64,000 nt of DNA from Verrucomicrobiota bacterium (GTDB taxonomy: Bacteria; Verrucomicrobiota; Kiritimatiellia; CAIVKH01), in assembly GCA_024233345.1 (NCBI GenBank), contig JACKPT010000008.1:62001-126000 (forward strand), in the 5' to 3' direction. A program made the translations under genes and the position numbers. The notes below the pieces were generated by a model. The model saw only the letters and a program-made list of their open reading frames with translations. It made no database searches and was not told the DNA's origin. This document shows, piece by piece, positions 44,865-51,295 of this stretch (within the stretch, counting starts at the first letter, position 1; each line of letters opens with the position of its first letter).

Positions 44865-45620
44865 TCATGAGGCGGAGGGATTTCCAGCCAGCCGATTGAC
44901 GACAACCCCGGCCATCATCAGGCCAAAGACCCCGGTGACATGGGCGGCGGCGCCGATTCCGGTGTCACAGGTCAGGGTCTGGTGGTCGGTGGGGGCACAT
45001 CCCTCCGGCCAGCGGATCGGTTCCCGCGAAAAAACACAGGGCACGCCGAAGGGCGTTCCCGGCGCGGGGAAGGTATAGATGCGACGCAGCTTTTTCCGAA
45101 CATAGGCAAGCAGCGGATCCTCATCGGTTGCCGCGAGGTCTGTGCATTGGATCTGAAAGGGATCGGTACGCCCCCCCGCGCCTCCACAGGTAACGATGGG
45201 GGTGCCGGCGGCATGACAATGGCCGATCAGGCAAACCTTGGCCATCACCCGGTCCACCGCATCGACCACGAAGTCGAACCCGGGGGCCAGCAGTTGATCC
45301 GCGTTGGTAAGGTGAAAGAACTCCGGCACCGGGGTCACCCGGCAGGCTGGATTGATGTCGGCGACCCGGGCGGCGAGTACCTCAGCTTTGGGACGACCGA
45401 CCGAGCCGGTGACCGCAAGAAGCTGTCGGTTGATGTTGGTCTCGCAGACGTCATCGGCATCGACCAGGGTCAGGGCGCCGACCCCGGAACGGGCCAGCGC
45501 CTCGGCCACCCACGAACCCACTCCGCCAAGCCCGACCACACAAACATGGGAGGCCGCCAGCCGGGCGAGTGCGTCCTCCGAATACAGCCGGGCGATACCG
45601 CCGAACCGCCCCTCGGTCAT
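44865..45620 (-). CDS. tcdA: tRNA threonylcarbamoyladenosine dehydratase
   Basis: TcdA (CsdL/YgdL) is an E1-like enzyme that uses ATP to cyclise t6A37 in tRNA to ct6A. The 251-residue protein has the nucleotide loop VCVVGLGGVGSWVAEALARS, LVDADDVCETNINRQLLAVT, FVVDAVDRVMAKVCLIGHC and TCGGAGGRTDPFQIQCTDLA, and ends near FSREPIRWP. ATG 45620 overlaps the stop of the esterase gene upstream on the same strand (ATGA), so the two are cotranslated even though their functions look unrelated. A SufE-like gene 3 kb away may be its sulfur-transfer associate, as CsdE and CsdL are in E. coli. Confidence 0.95.
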   Translation of the reverse strand: MTEGRFGGIARLYSEDALARLAASHVCVVGLGGVGSWVAEALARSGVGALTLVDADDVCETNINRQLLAVTGSVGRPKAEVLAARVADINPACRVTPVPEFFHLTNADQLLAPGFDFVVDAVDRVMAKVCLIGHCHAAGTPIVTCGGAGGRTDPFQIQCTDLAATDEDPLLAYVRKKLRRIYTFPAPGTPFGVPCVFSREPIRWPEGCAPTDHQTLTCDTGIGAAAHVTGVFGLMMAGVVVNRLAGNPSAS

Positions 45621-46765
45621 GGGCCGGTACCGAGCAGATAAGTCAGAGGCAGATCAATTCTGTCCCGCCACGCCGCTTCATTGTGTTCGGCATTCTCGAA
45701 CTGGTGCCAGGTATATTCAAGGCCGATCGCCGGAGCCTGTGCGGGGAGGATCGCCAACAACTCATCGAGGACCGGCTGCATGCGGTCCCGGTCCATCCCC
45801 ACCCCGCCATTATCCAGATAGATCCTGAGGTTTTTGGGCGGTCCGCTGAACGAAGCCACATCATTAAAAATGTTGCCGAACATGAACGCGGGGGATAGAC
45901 AGCCCGCACCGGAAAAGACCTGGGGGTAGTTCCAGGCCAGCAGCCATGAGATGCAACCGCCCATGCTCGAACCCATCACGAACGTATCATCACGCCCGAC
46001 CAGGGTTCGGTACTCCGCATCGATCATGGGTTTCACCGTTTTGACCACAAACTCCATGTACGCGTGAGTCATGGTCTCGTCGGCACCATATTCGTCCCGC
46101 CGGATCGGGGTGTTGTACATGCCGACCACAATGCAAGGGCGGATCGAGCCCTCCCGAATCAGTTTGTCGGCCGCCTCATCCACCCCCCAGTCGATGCCGG
46201 TAAACGAGGTGCGGGGATCAAAGACATTCTGCCCATCATGCATATACAGAACCGGATAGTGAGTCTGTCCGTCTTCATAGCCAGGCGGCAGCCACACGAT
46301 GATATCCCGGGGGGGGGCGCCCTGCCCTTCCACCGCCTGATGATATCGCACCTCCCCGGTGATACCGCCTTCAACCGGGTTTCCACTATCTTTCCAGCTC
46401 GGTACATCAATGGTCATGGTCGTTTCTCCCTCGATGGTTACCGTGTGATTGGCGGGCACAACCCCTTGTTCATCCAGCGCCTCGGATTCCCAGGTCCCCC
46501 GGGTGACCTTGAATTCAATTGCACGTCCGGCATCAAACCGCAGAAACGCCTCCCAGCGACCCTCCCCGGCCGGGGAAAGCGCATAGCCTCCGGGCGACCA
46601 GTTTCCAAGTAGTTCATCATTGCCGGTCAGATACAGCGATGCGCCTCCCGGCACATTGGTCGAGGTGACCACCACGTGCAGTTGATTCATTTCGGTCCAT
46701 CCCGTTGTTGCCGCCAGCCACAGGGCCAGCACAATGCCAGACTGTTGTTTGATGTGCATGGCCAT
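45617..46765 (-). CDS. exported esterase (esterase D type) with N-terminal CBM20-like domain
   Basis: The protein has 382 residues. A signal peptide (GIVLALWLAATTGWTEM) is followed by a CBM20-like starch-binding-type module (VVVTSTNVPGGASLYLTGND, LGNWSPGGYALSP, FKVTRGTWESEALDEQG) and a putative-esterase alpha/beta-hydrolase domain at about 145-380. This has VWLPPGYEDGQTHYPVLYMH, the nucleophile elbow FVMGSSMGGCISWLLAWNYP and a late His in NAEHNEAAW. Such two-domain enzymes act as secreted feruloyl or acetyl-xylan esterases or siderophore esterases; the substrate here is unknown. The start is ATG 46765, or ATG 46759 two codons later; ATG 46897 would precede the signal peptide by 44 implausible residues. 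Confidence 0.85.
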   Translation of the reverse strand: MAMHIKQQSGIVLALWLAATTGWTEMNQLHVVVTSTNVPGGASLYLTGNDELLGNWSPGGYALSPAGEGRWEAFLRFDAGRAIEFKVTRGTWESEALDEQGVVPANHTVTIEGETTMTIDVPSWKDSGNPVEGGITGEVRYHQAVEGQGAPPRDIIVWLPPGYEDGQTHYPVLYMHDGQNVFDPRTSFTGIDWGVDEAADKLIREGSIRPCIVVGMYNTPIRRDEYGADETMTHAYMEFVVKTVKPMIDAEYRTLVGRDDTFVMGSSMGGCISWLLAWNYPQVFSGAGCLSPAFMFGNIFNDVASFSGPPKNLRIYLDNGGVGMDRDRMQPVLDELLAILPAQAPAIGLEYTWHQFENAEHNEAAWRDRIDLPLTYLLGTGP

Positions 46766-46879
46766 AAGGTAGTCAGGAAACTCTTCGAGGACAACCCTTC
46801 CAAAAGAAATCCTAACCGTTCGTGGCTTGACCGCACCAGCACATGGATTATGGTTTGGTTTGCCCGGTGTGAAAACACC

Positions 46880-47101
46880 ATGAGCACCATGAAGCAATCA
46901 CGCTCCAGTTCCGGCAGTCCGCCAGAGGGCTTTGCCCTCGAAGGAACCCTTCTATTCAAGCGCTGGGAGGCCATGAAGCAGGAGATTCTACTTCACAAGT
47001 GGTACGAAAGTGAGCGCCGGGGCTACGATATTGGCTGGGAGAAGGCCTGTATCGACTGGCAGATTCGTCATGGACGCCGGTTTCGGTCGCCCGGCGGATA
47101 A
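46880..47101 (+). CDS. small conserved hypothetical protein
   Basis: This 73-residue basic protein has a Ser/Gly/Pro-rich N-terminus, then FKRWEAMKQEILLHKWYESE and RRGYDIGWEKACIDWQIRHG. The KWYESE...DIGWEKA.IDW pattern recalls small proteins I associate with PVC genomes, of unknown function. ATG 46880 is taken because upstream codons read through the promoter region of the divergent esterase gene. The dciA-like gene follows 42 bases downstream on the same strand and may be in the same transcript. Confidence 0.65.
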   Translation: MSTMKQSRSSSGSPPEGFALEGTLLFKRWEAMKQEILLHKWYESERRGYDIGWEKACIDWQIRHGRRFRSPGG

Positions 47102-47143
47102 ATTCCCGTTGCCCCGCCCGGGGGCGCCCCCTACGGTAGTCCC

Positions 47144-47536
47144 ATGAGCGAGAGGCGAAAACTCAGCCGGGGGCAGTGGGCCGTCGAGCGGGAGCGGTTC
47201 CAGTATCCTTCCGAGATCCGCCCGGAATCGGAAGACCGGACCGTGCCGATGAGCGAGGCGGTGAATGATGCGCTTAAATCTCTGGGACTGCATCGCGACC
47301 ACACGCTACACCAACTCACCGAACAATGGCCCACGCTGGCGGGTGACCATGTAGCCAAACACAGCCGACCGGGAGCCATGCAGGGACATATGCTGGTGGT
47401 CTATGTGAATCACCCGATGTGGCTTGCCGAGCTTCAGCGGGGCAGCGACCAGCATGTACTCGCGAACCTGAAGCAGGCGGGCATTCACACTATCAAACGG
47501 GTGCGTTTTCAGATCGACCCGGAAATGGGTCGCTGA
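47144..47536 (+). CDS. DUF721/DciA-like protein
   Basis: This is a 130-residue DUF721 protein. DciA members interact with replicative helicase DnaB and help its loading in bacteria that lack DnaC. The core is MSEAVNDALKSLGLHRDHTL, QLTEQWPTLAGDHVAKHSRP, LVVYVNHPMWLAELQRGSDQ and IKRVRFQIDP, a KH-like fold. The N-terminal 35 residues are basic. The last 44 bases overlap the 3' end of the convergent LOG gene. Replication genes are not nearby, so the family match is the only evidence for function. Confidence 0.85.
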   Translation: MSERRKLSRGQWAVERERFQYPSEIRPESEDRTVPMSEAVNDALKSLGLHRDHTLHQLTEQWPTLAGDHVAKHSRPGAMQGHMLVVYVNHPMWLAELQRGSDQHVLANLKQAGIHTIKRVRFQIDPEMGR

Positions 47537-48065
47537 CCAACCGGTCAAGCAGGCAATCCGGATCCTGTTCTACCACGATGGCGCCCAGCCACTCCGGATC
47601 AATAAATCCTTCGCGCATCAGAACCGACAGGGCCTCCAGCAACCCATCATAAATGCCACGAACATTCAGAAACGCCACCGGTTTGTGAAAGTACCCGATA
47701 TTGCGCCAGGACAAGACCTCCATGATTTCCTCCAGGGTTCCGATGCCTCCGGGGAGTGCGATATAGGCATCGCCCTGATCGATCATACATTGTTTGCGCT
47801 CGTGCATGGTCTCGACCACATCAAGCCGGGTTAGCCCGGTATGGGCGACCTCTCGGTCCACCAGTTTCCGGGGCATCACCCCATGCACGCGTCCACCGGC
47901 AGCGAGGGCTGCCTCCGCGAGCGCCCCCATCAACCCCACGTTACCCCCGCCATAGACGAGGGTGAGTCCGCGCGCCGCGAGCCCCTTGCCCAAGCGGGAG
48001 GCTGCGTCCAGATAGTCTGGGTGTGCACCCACCCGCGATCCGCAGTAGACCGTGCATGCATTCAT
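47493..48065 (-). CDS. LOG-family protein (TIGR00730), putative nucleoside-5'-monophosphate phosphoribohydrolase
   Basis: This 190-residue Rossmann protein belongs to the LOG family; studied members release the base from cytokinin or purine nucleoside monophosphates. It shows CTVYCGSRVGAHPDYLDAAS, LVYGGGNVGLMGALAEAAL, HERKQCMIDQGDAYIALPGG and GGIGTLEEIMEVLSWRNIGY, covering the GGGxxGLMG and PGGxGTxxE signatures. Its ATG 48065 overlaps the tatD stop by four bases. The 3' end overlaps the convergent dciA-like gene. Confidence 0.93.
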   Translation of the reverse strand: MNACTVYCGSRVGAHPDYLDAASRLGKGLAARGLTLVYGGGNVGLMGALAEAALAAGGRVHGVMPRKLVDREVAHTGLTRLDVVETMHERKQCMIDQGDAYIALPGGIGTLEEIMEVLSWRNIGYFHKPVAFLNVRGIYDGLLEALSVLMREGFIDPEWLGAIVVEQDPDCLLDRLVSDPFPGRSENAPV

Positions 48066-48853
48066 ATTATGCCACCAAACAGACGGTGAATATTCTGGGC
48101 CAATTGTCCCGCGAGGGCCTCCACCGACACCTTCAAGGTTTCCGCCGCCGCCGCATAGACCACCGCGAGGTTCGCGGGATGATTCAGGCGGTCAGGGAGG
48201 GAATATCGCGCCCGCGCCGAAGGCAGGGCCTGATCCGGTGCATCGGTTTCCAGCAACAGGCGGTCCGGTGGTATCGCATGAATCAGAGCCCATGCCCTGT
48301 CTTTTTGTTCGCGGAGATACGCTCCCGGCAGCGAGAAATAGCCGCCAAGCCGGGCCAGGGGATCAATCAACGCCTCGCCTCCGGCATAACTGTGCAGCAG
48401 AAATCCGCAGGCCGGCGAATCGTGGTTTTCCAGCAGTTCGAGCAGACGGCCCCAGGCTTTCAGGCAGTGAATGCTGACTGGCCGGTTTAATTCCGCCGCA
48501 AGCTGGAGCTGGGCCAGAAACACATCCTCCTGTCCGTCATAGGGCAGATCGGGCTTCCAACGGTCGAGCCCAATTTCCCCAAGTGCACACCGGGGCGTGT
48601 CCCGGACCAGCTTGCCGAGCGATTCAAGCCAGCGGGGCGATCGCTGCGGCACCCACCAGGGGTGGAGACCGAGCGAGGGAATCACCTCCGGATAAAGGCG
48701 TCCGAGATCAAGCACCCGCGACCAGTCGTCTTCATGCGTTCCGTTCACAACCATGCCGGAAATGCCGGCTTGGACACACGCGTCATGCACATCCGTCAAC
48801 CAGGGTGCCAACCGCACATCCTGAAGATGATTATGGGCGTCATAGAGGTTCAT
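48062..48853 (-). CDS. TatD-family metal-dependent hydrolase
   Basis: This 263-residue TIM-barrel hydrolase is of the TatD type, with DNase or D-aminoacyl-tRNA-related activities reported for homologues. Metal ligands are visible as YDAHNHLQD (His-x-His), ALGEIGLDRW (Glu), SIHCLKAWGRLLELLE (His), LLHSYAGG (His) and LLLETDAPDQA (Asp). ATG 48853 is the start; the frame further upstream is Arg/Pro-rich read-through. It lies seven bases after the sufE-like gene and overlaps the LOG gene, so the four genes from proA leftwards look like one operon. Confidence 0.93.
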   Translation of the reverse strand: MNLYDAHNHLQDVRLAPWLTDVHDACVQAGISGMVVNGTHEDDWSRVLDLGRLYPEVIPSLGLHPWWVPQRSPRWLESLGKLVRDTPRCALGEIGLDRWKPDLPYDGQEDVFLAQLQLAAELNRPVSIHCLKAWGRLLELLENHDSPACGFLLHSYAGGEALIDPLARLGGYFSLPGAYLREQKDRAWALIHAIPPDRLLLETDAPDQALPSARARYSLPDRLNHPANLAVVYAAAAETLKVSVEALAGQLAQNIHRLFGGII

Positions 48854-48860
48854 CGGGGTG

Positions 48861-49310
48861 TCAGGTGTCAGAGAAAACCGGATGTGGACGGACGAGGGTG
48901 GCCGCCTCCTTCTGCATGGCCGCCCACGCCTTGGCGAGGGCATTCCGGCGGCTGTGCGAGAGCAGACTGGCCAGACCCGCGTCGGCAATCAGGGTCGAGG
49001 TGTGGCCGGCAAGAGCTGCGGGCTCACAGCCTGAGTAGACCCCACATAGCCAGGCCACGGCGGCGTGGACAATGCGGGCGTCGGAATAGCTGTCAAAATG
49101 ACACCGGCCATTGTTCAGGGTGCCGCGAATCCATAAGGATGACAGACAACCCGGGACCGCATAAGCCTCCCGGCAAAGCTGATCATCAGGGGGCGCGGTG
49201 GGCGCCTGCCGAAGAAGCTCGGTGAGCCGTTGCTGGGGATTGGCTATCGCCAGCAACCGCGACAACGCCTGCCGCTCCCGCACCGACAGCTCCACAGGAT
49301 CAGCATTCAT
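48861..49310 (-). CDS. SufE/CsdE-family sulfur acceptor protein
   Basis: SufE-family proteins accept persulfide sulfur from a cysteine desulfurase for iron-sulfur or other sulfur trafficking. The 149-residue protein shows PQQRLTELLRQAPTAPPDDQ, the acceptor Cys in AYAVPGCLSSLWIRG, then GRCHFDSYSDARIVHAAVAW. ATG 49310 is preferred to TTG 49325. No cysteine desulfurase gene is in the window. It lies 26 bases after proA and seven bases before tatD. Confidence 0.85.
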   Translation of the reverse strand: MNADPVELSVRERQALSRLLAIANPQQRLTELLRQAPTAPPDDQLCREAYAVPGCLSSLWIRGTLNNGRCHFDSYSDARIVHAAVAWLCGVYSGCEPAALAGHTSTLIADAGLASLLSHSRRNALAKAWAAMQKEAATLVRPHPVFSDT

Positions 49311-49336
49311 GTCCACGGGAGACAAGCGGGTCCATC

Positions 49337-50593
49337 CTACTCCCGGATCTGGCCAGCGCCATGGACCACGTATTTGTAGGTGGTCAATTCTTCCAGCCCC
49401 ATGGGACCACGGGCGTGAAGCTTGTCGGTGCTGATCCCGATCTCCGCCCCCATGCCGAACTCGCCCCCGTCGGTAAACCGGGTCGAGGCATTCACATATA
49501 CCGTGGAAGAATCGACCTCCTGGGTAAAGATCTTCTGGGCATGATCGCCCCCAGCGACAATCGAGTCGGAATGATGGGATCCGTAGCGATTGATATGTTC
49601 GACGGCAGCGTGGACATCCTTGACCACCCGCACGGAAAGGATCAGGTCGAGATACTCCGCATACCAGTCATCCTCGGTGGCGGACTTCATTTCCGGAATA
49701 ACCGCCCGGGCGGCCTCATCTCCTCTCAGTTCCACCTTGTACGGTTTCAATTGCTCAACCAGCTTGGGAAGGAATGTTCCGGCGATCGCCTGATGAACCA
49801 GCAGGGTTTCAATCGCATTACATACCCCGGGACGCTGACACTTGGCGTTGACCGAAATCGCCACGGCGGTATCGATATCGGCGGTCTCATCCACATAGAC
49901 ATGACAGACCCCCTTGTAGTGCTTGATCACTGGTACTCGTGCGTGCTCGATCACCGCGTTGATCAGCCCTTCACCGCCCCGGGGAATCGCCAGGTCCACC
50001 TTACCCACCATTTGCACCAGCTCGCGGATGGCATCCCGGTCCGTGGTCGACACCAGTTGGATGGAATTTTCGGGCAATCCTTTTTTCTGTCCGCCTTCCT
50101 GCAGGGCGTCGGCCAGCACCCGGTTGGAGTGAACGGCCTCCTTGCCCCCGCGCAAGATCACGGCATTGGAGGTCTTGAAACACAGGGAGGCGGCATCCGC
50201 AGTCACATTGGGACGGGACTCGTAAATAATGGCAATCACCCCAATGGGTACCCGAATCTTGGTGATTTCCAAGCCATTCGGGCGCATCCACCGGCTGATT
50301 TCCTGGCCCACCGGATCTTTCAAGACCACAATATCCCGCAAGCCCTTGATCATCGAATCAATCCGGGCATCGCTAAGCTTCAACCGGTCGAGCAACGAAC
50401 CGGTCAATCCGGCCTGCTCGCCCGCTTCCATATCCCGGGCATTGGCGTCCTTGATGGCGTCCCGACGGGACTCCAGCTCGTCTGCCATCGCCTCGAGTAT
50501 CGCGTTTTTCTTCCGGGTGGTCAGCCGGGCCAAGGCGCGGGAAGCCGCCACTGCGCGGTCCGCCATCTGTACCATGTCATCGTGAAGACTCAT
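49337..50593 (-). CDS. proA: gamma-glutamyl phosphate reductase
   Basis: ProA reduces gamma-glutamyl phosphate to glutamate-5-semialdehyde with NADPH in proline synthesis. The 418-residue aldehyde-dehydrogenase-fold protein shows VPIGVIAIIYESRPNVTADA, GKVDLAIPRGGEGLINAVIE, the catalytic Cys segment NAKCQRPGVCNAIETLL and the C-terminal FGMGAEIGISTDKLHARGPM. ATG 50593 has AAAGGA eight bases upstream. proB is not adjacent. It heads the leftward operon proA-sufE-tatD-LOG. Confidence 0.97.
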   Translation of the reverse strand: MSLHDDMVQMADRAVAASRALARLTTRKKNAILEAMADELESRRDAIKDANARDMEAGEQAGLTGSLLDRLKLSDARIDSMIKGLRDIVVLKDPVGQEISRWMRPNGLEITKIRVPIGVIAIIYESRPNVTADAASLCFKTSNAVILRGGKEAVHSNRVLADALQEGGQKKGLPENSIQLVSTTDRDAIRELVQMVGKVDLAIPRGGEGLINAVIEHARVPVIKHYKGVCHVYVDETADIDTAVAISVNAKCQRPGVCNAIETLLVHQAIAGTFLPKLVEQLKPYKVELRGDEAARAVIPEMKSATEDDWYAEYLDLILSVRVVKDVHAAVEHINRYGSHHSDSIVAGGDHAQKIFTQEVDSSTVYVNASTRFTDGGEFGMGAEIGISTDKLHARGPMGLEELTTYKYVVHGAGQIRE

Positions 50594-50702
50594 TGTGGAT
50601 CCTTTCCCTAAACTCAGGGAGGAGCCTAGCACAGAGGCGGGAGGGGTCAAACCGGGAAGTCAGACGACCGCCAGTACGGGCGCGCGTATGCATGAAGCCT
50701 GT

Positions 50703-50780
50703 TTTCCAACGTTTGGAAAGCGAGGCGAAAAAAGTTCCAAGGGTTGGAACTTTTCGGACGGAATTTTCCAGGGATTGGAG
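50703..50780. promoter_or_regulatory. three TTCCAA-N3-TTGGAA palindromes at exact 31-bp spacing
   Basis: Palindrome A (50703-50719) is TTTCCAA-CGT-TTGGAAA. Palindrome B (50730-50754) is perfect, with 11-base arms around GGG. Palindrome C (50766-50780) is a degenerate TTCCAG-GGA-TTGGAG. Their centres are at 50711, 50742 and 50773, 31 bases apart, about three helical turns. They lie 110-190 bases upstream of the proA start and 500 bases upstream of the ClC gene. The same core recurs as a pair at 61632-61678. Confidence 0.7.
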
Positions 50781-50872
50781 GATCGCATGATGTTCCAGGC
50801 GCGTGGCGCTTTGTCCCCTGTCCTCCCTCGGCCCCAAAAGAATGAGGACAGCCAATTGTCATTCCCAGCCAC

Positions 50873-50920
50873 AATCGCAATCCCTATCCCAATCCCAATC
50901 CTAATCCTAATCGTAATCGA
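50873..50920. repeat. eight-unit degenerate hexanucleotide (AATCCN-like) array
   Basis: Successive six-base units read AATCGC, AATCCC, TATCCC, AATCCC, AATCCT, AATCCT, AATCGT and AATCGA. The period is exact; the last two positions of the unit vary. It has the form of a microsatellite that grew by slippage and then drifted. Confidence 0.85.
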
Positions 50921-50944
50921 CACGCAGCCAACCCATTACGAATA

Positions 50945-50995
50945 CAAAGAGAATTGCAAAGAGAATTGCCTGACCCCGAATAAGCCCGAATAAGC
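50945..50995. repeat. two short exact tandem duplications
   Basis: CAAAGAGAATTG occurs twice in direct succession (50945-50956 and 50957-50968). CCGAATAAGC is then duplicated (50976-50985 and 50986-50995). Both are exact. Confidence 0.85.
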
Positions 50996-51015
50996 AGGCT
51001 GCCAAGGTGAAGTAC

Positions 51016-51069
51016 ACGCGCACCGGAGGTACGCGCTACCACAACCGTAGCGTGGGTCTCTGACCCGCG
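51016..51069. repeat. solitary REP unit of the RAYT-linked family
   Basis: ACGCGCACCGGAGGTACGCG is followed by CTACCACAACCGTAGCGTGG and GTCTCTGACCCGCG. It carries both halves of the 107-bp array unit found at 6071-6658, but with the long inner spacer missing, so it is the compact inverted form. It shows that the repeat family is dispersed about 45 kb from its transposase gene. Confidence 0.75.
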
Positions 51070-51295
51070 ATTCCTCTGTGGTTCTTCCGGAGTGAGCGGG
51101 GGATTTTCCGTTGCTGCATGCTGGTGTCGAACACAGGCTCGGGTGTTTCGATTACCGCATGAAAGGGTTTGTTGATCTAAATCCCATGGCTTTGCCGCGG
51201 GCTTTCAGGTGCGGACCCGGGATCCCATGGAAATCCAGCTCATTTTCCTCAGAATTCTTGCAATCAACAACAATTGTGCGTTCAATGAGCGGCTG

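Larger units (their letters stand above)
50594..51295. other. 700-base intergenic region rich in palindromes and tandem repeats
   Basis: No convincing gene lies between proA and the ClC gene. The proposed contents are, in order: three phased palindromes (50703-50780), an eight-unit hexanucleotide array (50873-50920), a 12-bp tandem duplication (50945-50968), a 10-bp tandem duplication (50976-50995) and a stray REP unit (51016-51069). Bases 51070-51295 show nothing I recognise beyond the 5' region of the ClC gene, which may start anywhere from 51209 to 51296. The frame 50595-50993 reads straight through the repeats and looks spurious. Confidence 0.75.

Noticed and set aside
50703..50754. LexA or Fur operators
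   Set aside because: The TTCCAA-N3-TTGGAA core matches neither the common LexA boxes nor the GATAATGATAATCATTATC Fur pattern, so I leave the regulator unnamed.
50595..50993. 132-codon frame across the proA-ClC intergenic region
   Set aside because: It reads through palindromes and the hexanucleotide array, giving PIPIPILILI-type translation; no start signal or family.
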